DNA of 17,094 bases, from assembly GCA_021806865.1 (NCBI GenBank), contig JAKAPU010000039.1, positions 1 through 17,094 of the forward strand, read 5' to 3'. Under the pieces are notes generated by a model. It had not been told where the DNA came from. It worked only from the letters and a program-made list of their open reading frames with translations, and searched no databases. Shown piece after piece: positions 13,046 through 17,094 of the stretch (position 1 is the first letter of the stretch; each line of letters opens with the position of its first letter). The translations under genes were made by a program, and so were the position numbers. Source of the DNA: an archaeon (lineage in GTDB: Archaea; Thermoproteota; Nitrososphaeria; Nitrososphaerales; CADDZS01).

Positions 13046-14911
13046 TTGAGAAGACAGGCTGGGATTGCACGTAGTGCGCTTATCGTCGTCGTAGTAATCA
13101 TCATTGTTGTAGCGGGCGTGGGTTATGCATTACTTTCTACCACGGGGGGGCCGACTACAACAAGTTCGACTTCAACGCTAACAACAACGAGCTCAGCTTC
13201 CCCAGTCGGAACAACCTCATCAACTACTAGTAGCACAACCACTGCTTCACCGAAGCCAAGTTCCATTAGTATGGAAATCAATGTAGCGACCGGACCCCTG
13301 GATCCCTTTGAAGATCACGGAGGGGTTTCACAGGAATGGCTTGCAGCTAATGTCTATGAGTCGCTTGTATACTATAATTCGACGACTAATCAACTCATTC
13401 CATGGCTAGCAGTAAATTACACATCAGATGCTTCTGGCCAGTTGTGGACTTTTAATCTTAGACACGGCGTCACGTTTTCAGACGGAACTCCTTTCAATGG
13501 AACCGCAGTGAAGGACAGCATTGATTGGGAAATTGTTTCTCACAACACGGGAGCAGCTTCGACTTTAGCCCAATTCATACCGGGGGCAAAGACAGTGCTT
13601 TCTTCCAACTTTACCCAACAGGACATTACTACGTTTGAGAACTCCGATGGGATAACAGTTGTAAATCCGTACGAAGTTCAATTCAATCTGACCAAGCCCA
13701 CTGCGCTTTTTCCTGCCTATTTGGCACAAGTTTACTATTCTTTCATGGTCTCACCATCTGCAGTGCTAGCCAACGGAGGAATTACAGCGGGACAAGGCAA
13801 CGCGTGGCTCAATACACATAGTGCAGGCACTGGACCCTACGTGATCTCAAGTTACGATGCTACAAGCGGCAACATAGTTTTGAACGCCAACAAGAATTAC
13901 TGGGCAGCAACTGTATTCGATGTAGTCCCGCCTTTTCAGACTGTTTATGTGAATGTTGTGACAAACCCGACGACACAGGAATTGGACATTCGGACTGGAG
14001 CAGCGAATGTGATTTATCTTCCAGCTTCCGAACTCTATGACTTTGCGAACAGAAGCCTCTGGGCAACTCAGAGCCAACTGGTTTCCACAGTACCTGGGAC
14101 GACTATTTGGGGTCCTTATGCAGGTGCTGGTTTCCAAATGTTTGAGCTGAATGGCGCAATCCATCTACAGAATGGCAGCCTTTCAGCTGTTCAACCATTC
14201 AAGAATCCGGACATCGTGAAAGGATTCAACTATGCTTGGAATCAGAGCGCTTTCATACAGTCGAGTTTGAATGGATTGGGCCTCACTTTCCAAGGGCTTA
14301 TACTTCAACAGCAATTGGGTTATCAGGAGTTTTCCTCACCATATCCGTTCAATCTTACAATGGCTAAAGAAGAACTGACTAAAGGGTGCCAAGCTTTGGG
14401 CTGCAGTCCAAGCAACCCTCTTCAAATCTTGTTACAAGCCACGAATGATCCGACCCAAATCAGCGCCGCGGGCCTACTTGCTTCAAATATCGACTCATTG
14501 CAAGTAGGAATCAATGTGGTTGTATCGGTAGGCTCTGCCACCACGGCGATCTCCGTGTTTCTATCCAGAACATTCGGCATCTATGTCGCCAGTTCTGGAA
14601 ACAACCCAATTGACCCATTCATTTCCCCGATGGGCTTCTTTGGATACGGCCCTTCATTTGGCGCGGTCTATGCAGGGTACAACGACAGCACTGTGAATTC
14701 ACTACTCGCGCAAGCATCCGCCTCTCCGAATCAAACACTTAGGTCGCAATTATACGCCCAGGCTAACATGCAAATTGCTCAAGATGGTCAGTTCATGCCA
14801 ATATCTCAGCTGGTAAACGTGATAGTTACCTCTTCAACAGTAAGAATCACCGACTACAATCTGTGGAAAGCGTCTTATCTTCCACTCATAGTTGAGCTAG
14901 CGCCGGCATAG
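13046..14911 (+). CDS. ABC transporter solute-binding protein, family 5 (peptide/nickel type)
   Basis: A 621-residue extracellular binding protein. A basic N-terminus (MRRQAGIARS) and a hydrophobic stretch (about 11-31) form a membrane anchor or a class III pilin-like signal, as used by some archaeal binding proteins. A Ser/Thr-rich stalk follows (about 34-73), a likely glycosylation site. The SBP_bac_5 fold then begins with ATGPLDPFEDHGG and carries the hallmark LRHGVTFSDGTPFNG (about 148-162). Several N-x-S/T sites occur. Family members bind oligopeptides, nickel, sugars or opines; the ligand cannot be read. The start is TTG, placed just before the basic region. Two permeases follow directly. 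Confidence 0.93.
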   Translation: MRRQAGIARSALIVVVVIIIVVAGVGYALLSTTGGPTTTSSTSTLTTTSSASPVGTTSSTTSSTTTASPKPSSISMEINVATGPLDPFEDHGGVSQEWLAANVYESLVYYNSTTNQLIPWLAVNYTSDASGQLWTFNLRHGVTFSDGTPFNGTAVKDSIDWEIVSHNTGAASTLAQFIPGAKTVLSSNFTQQDITTFENSDGITVVNPYEVQFNLTKPTALFPAYLAQVYYSFMVSPSAVLANGGITAGQGNAWLNTHSAGTGPYVISSYDATSGNIVLNANKNYWAATVFDVVPPFQTVYVNVVTNPTTQELDIRTGAANVIYLPASELYDFANRSLWATQSQLVSTVPGTTIWGPYAGAGFQMFELNGAIHLQNGSLSAVQPFKNPDIVKGFNYAWNQSAFIQSSLNGLGLTFQGLILQQQLGYQEFSSPYPFNLTMAKEELTKGCQALGCSPSNPLQILLQATNDPTQISAAGLLASNIDSLQVGINVVVSVGSATTAISVFLSRTFGIYVASSGNNPIDPFISPMGFFGYGPSFGAVYAGYNDSTVNSLLAQASASPNQTLRSQLYAQANMQIAQDGQFMPISQLVNVIVTSSTVRITDYNLWKASYLPLIVELAPA

Positions 14912-14918
14912 CGTTACA

Positions 14919-15950
14919 ATGCGACTCTATCAATACGTCGGACTCCGTGCGCTAATTGCTGTAGGCCAGTTAGTGGTTATCACCGCAATAACGTTCGTTC
15001 TCTCGCGACTTTCAGGCAATCCAATTGCCATGTACATAGAACCTGAAATGCCAATTTCAGCGTACCCTCTAATTGAGAAAGAGTACCACCTTACCGGACC
15101 GCTCTATTCTCAATACTTTTACTATCTTGGCCGCATATTCAGCGGGAATCTAGGAATTTCTAGGTCAACTGGACTCCCTGTCACCAAAACCATCGAGATG
15201 CTTTTTCCCTGGACTCTGGAGCTGGCAGTGGGCGCACTCTTGCTAAGCTTCCTGGTTGGAGTTCCAGTTGGGATCTATTCTGCGTGGAAGAAGAGTAGTA
15301 TTTTCGACTCTGCCTCAAATGTATTCGCATCCTTTGGGACAGCTATTCCTCAATTGGTCATTGGGTTACTCTTGATAATTCTCCTTTATTTTATTCCTGT
15401 AACACATGGTTTGCCCGGCCTCCCTTCATCTGGGGGTGTAAGCGCAGAAATTGCGAGAAACTATCCTCTTCACTCAATTACCGGGATACCTCTATTGGAT
15501 AGTCTTCTTACTGGCAACTATCAGTACTTTTCAAGCTCTTTTGCTCACATAATCATGCCAGTGATAACCCTTTCTTTGTTTCCTATGGGTTTCATCATTA
15601 ACACAGTTAGGTCGCACACTAGCGAGATACTCAATGAAGACTTTGTTCTCTACCTAAGATCGGCGGGACTCTCTGCGCGCAGGATACTCTTCCGGCATAT
15701 CTTGAAGCATAACTTGGTATACCTCATAACTATCGCCGCTCTTCTACTCAGCACGCTGATAGGCGGGACCGTTGTAGTCGAAACTATATTTGGCTGGCCC
15801 GGCCTGGGACTATGGGCTGCCCAATCAATCTATTCTCTCGATGTGGCTGGAATACTAGGATTCACGATCGTCGTTTCACTGGCATTTATCATAGCTAACT
15901 TGTGTGCTGACATAGTTTATCCACTGGTGGACCCGCGAATAAGATCTTGA
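14919..15950 (+). CDS. ABC transporter permease, DppB/OppB type
   Basis: A 343-residue inner-membrane permease with about six membrane segments. The N-terminal RLYQYVGLRALIAVGQLVVI helix, the SGNLGIS motif, and the EAA loop (LRSAGLSARRILFRHILKHN, contacting the ATPase) are all typical of DppB proteins. GGTVVVETIFGWPGLG, then the closing YPLVDPRIR, match the family C-terminus. It starts at ATG 14919, 7 nt after the binding-protein stop, and its stop overlaps the next gene, so the three are one operon. Confidence 0.94.
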   Translation: MRLYQYVGLRALIAVGQLVVITAITFVLSRLSGNPIAMYIEPEMPISAYPLIEKEYHLTGPLYSQYFYYLGRIFSGNLGISRSTGLPVTKTIEMLFPWTLELAVGALLLSFLVGVPVGIYSAWKKSSIFDSASNVFASFGTAIPQLVIGLLLIILLYFIPVTHGLPGLPSSGGVSAEIARNYPLHSITGIPLLDSLLTGNYQYFSSSFAHIIMPVITLSLFPMGFIINTVRSHTSEILNEDFVLYLRSAGLSARRILFRHILKHNLVYLITIAALLLSTLIGGTVVVETIFGWPGLGLWAAQSIYSLDVAGILGFTIVVSLAFIIANLCADIVYPLVDPRIRS

Positions 15951-16783
15951 ACGCGCAGTTTTTCAGAAAGTTCTTCCGTAGCAGATTGGCTTTCGGAGGG
16001 GTGGTTCTACTACTAACTGTTTTGGCGTTCGCCATCTACTCATTTTTCTTAAACGCACATGCCATCACGAATCTAATCAATCCAAGCATTAGGGCAGAAC
16101 TACCATCTTCAGCTCACTTGTTCGGAACTGATGCTTACGGAAGGGATCTGTTCGCCATATCTGCATTAGCTATAAGAACTGATCTCTACATTGGAGCGGT
16201 TGCTGCGGTGCTGAGCAGCATTGTCGGCATATCTATAGGAGCTGTATCTGCAATCCTGAAGGGATGGAAAGACGAAACTATGATGAGGACTATTGATATC
16301 TTTCTTTCGATCCCCGCATTGGTTTTTGCATTGGCAATAGTGGCTGTCCTAGGCAAGAGTCTAGTCTACATCATAATTGCTCTAGTGGTAGTGTCTTCGC
16401 CACAATTGGCTCGAATTGTAAGGAGCAAGGTTTTGGGAGAACTTACAAAGCCATACGTCGACAATCTTCTCATTCTTGGTATACCGCGCGTGTCGATACT
16501 CTTTCGACATGTGCTGAAAAACATAGGGTTTTTCCTAGCATCTTTGGTTGCCCTTCAAGTTGCATTTGCGGTGACGGTTCTCTCAGCGCTTGAATACATA
16601 GGCTTCGGTTCGGGTTCTTTGACACCAGAGCTTGGAGCTATTATTAGCTCCGCACAAATTTATATTTTCAGCGATATATGGTTGCTTGTCATACCATCAA
16701 TCCTCTTGGTTGTTGTAGTCCTTGCGTTTACCTTGTTATCAAATGGTTTGAGACAGCTTGATCCAAGAGGAGCTGCGTCGTGA
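15947..16783 (+). CDS. ABC transporter permease, DppC/OppC type
   Basis: A 278-residue permease with an N-terminal membrane helix (FGGVVLLLTVLAFAIYSFFL). The family signature HLFGTDAYGRDLF is present at about 57-69. The EAA loop (ELTKPYVDNLLILGI, then SILFRHVLKN) and the LEYIGFG motif near residue 216 are typical. The TTG start shares four bases (TTGA) with the stop of the upstream permease, which implies translational coupling. It should pair with the DppB-type protein to form the channel. It is the last complete gene before the ATPase gene. Confidence 0.93.
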   Translation: MNAQFFRKFFRSRLAFGGVVLLLTVLAFAIYSFFLNAHAITNLINPSIRAELPSSAHLFGTDAYGRDLFAISALAIRTDLYIGAVAAVLSSIVGISIGAVSAILKGWKDETMMRTIDIFLSIPALVFALAIVAVLGKSLVYIIIALVVVSSPQLARIVRSKVLGELTKPYVDNLLILGIPRVSILFRHVLKNIGFFLASLVALQVAFAVTVLSALEYIGFGSGSLTPELGAIISSAQIYIFSDIWLLVIPSILLVVVVLAFTLLSNGLRQLDPRGAAS

Positions 16784-16950
16784 TGTCTTCACTCCGGACT
16801 GCTAGCGAAATTCAACATTCGAAATCAGTTAGTCACTTCCCCGGCTTAATTTCTCGCTTCTTTGCTTCTTCTTAGGTTTGAGGAAACAGGGTGAAAATGT
16901 TGAACAAAAATCTCGCGCAACGAATTACGGTTGTGTTCATTCTAATGCTA

Positions 16951-16955
16951 GGAGG
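16951..16955 (+). promoter_or_regulatory. Strong ribosome-binding site before the ATPase gene
   Basis: GGAGG lies 11 nt before the TTG at 16967 and is the clearest ribosome-binding motif in the right half of the window. It decides the start of the truncated ATPase gene. An ATG at 16959 closer to it runs into a stop after eight codons. Confidence 0.5.
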
Positions 16956-16966
16956 AAAATGACACT

Positions 16967-17094
16967 TTGGACAATATTCTCTTAGTCAATAATCTGAGTC
17001 TTTCAGTCAACGTTAACAACAGAATGTTGAACCTGCTTAGCAATATTTCCTTTGAAATTGGAGAAGGCGAAGTACTTGGACTAAATGAACACAC
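16967..17094 (+). CDS. ABC transporter ATPase, DppD/OppD type, N-terminal fragment cut by the window end
   Basis: The first 42 codons read MDNILLVNNLSLSVNVN, then LLSNISFEIGEGEVLGL, the usual opening strands of a Dpp/Opp ATPase (LLxVxNLSV...VSFxIxxGExLGL). The frame continues off the window. Where relatives have GLVGESGSGKS, the last visible residues are GLNEH, so the first glycine of the Walker A loop appears to be Glu. This could be true divergence or poor sequence at a contig end; the lysine of the loop is beyond the window. It lies 183 nt after the permease, an unusual gap within such an operon. Confidence 0.72.
   Translation, partial: MDNILLVNNLSLSVNVNNRMLNLLSNISFEIGEGEVLGLNEH

Noticed and set aside
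1..17094. tRNA, rRNA and CRISPR arrays
   Set aside because: No cloverleaf with T-loop consensus, no rRNA-like conserved stretch, and no regularly spaced short repeats were found by eye.

Overview
The window looks like archaeal chromosome, most plausibly a soil or sediment Thermoproteota (Nitrososphaeria-like) lineage; the phylum is an inference, not a proof. Supporting signs are TATA-like boxes about 25-35 nt before start codons, very short or absent 5' leaders, many TTG starts, a TrmB-family regulator, an AsnC-type regulator with two helix-turn-helix regions, and a solute-binding protein with a hydrophobic N-terminus followed by a Ser/Thr-rich stalk. No rRNA, tRNA or CRISPR array was seen.

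Left edge (1-503): a broken IS200/IS605-type TnpA is joined directly to a 65-nt element (118-182). The same element recurs in inverted orientation at 5263-5327, 53 of 65 positions identical by hand count. Its terminal hairpin is kept by a compensatory base change and its loop can pair upstream. This resembles the right end / omegaRNA region of a TnpB transposon and is the most unusual signal here. Next comes a GC-richer block (504-1310) with a VOC-fold protein and a DUF1801 protein, divergent from a double-HTH AsnC-type regulator (1431-2378). The gene-poor stretch 2379-2961 holds a strong hairpin and a terminator-like inverted repeat.

Middle (2962-8515): a run of small-molecule enzymes with several separate promoters: PF04909 amidohydrolase, RidA-family protein, PF04199 cyclase, SnoaL-like protein, small cupin, gamma-carbonic-anhydrase-like protein, bicupin and MaoC-like hydratase. 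The mix of families recalls aminoaromatic/kynurenine-type catabolism, but no gene alone proves a substrate and no clear ring-cleaving enzyme is present. A TrmB-like regulator (8549-9418) and an orphan ParB-like protein (9473-10426) follow.

Right (10439-17094): a class III CoA-transferase and an acyl-CoA dehydrogenase are divergent across a short region with a 7+7 bp palindrome. Then comes a Dpp/Opp-type ABC importer: binding protein, two permeases, and the first 128 nt of an ATPase gene cut by the window end. A plausible reading is import of a peptide-like or other organic solute followed by hydrolytic and CoA-thioester catabolism under local regulators; the substrate cannot be read from the sequence.
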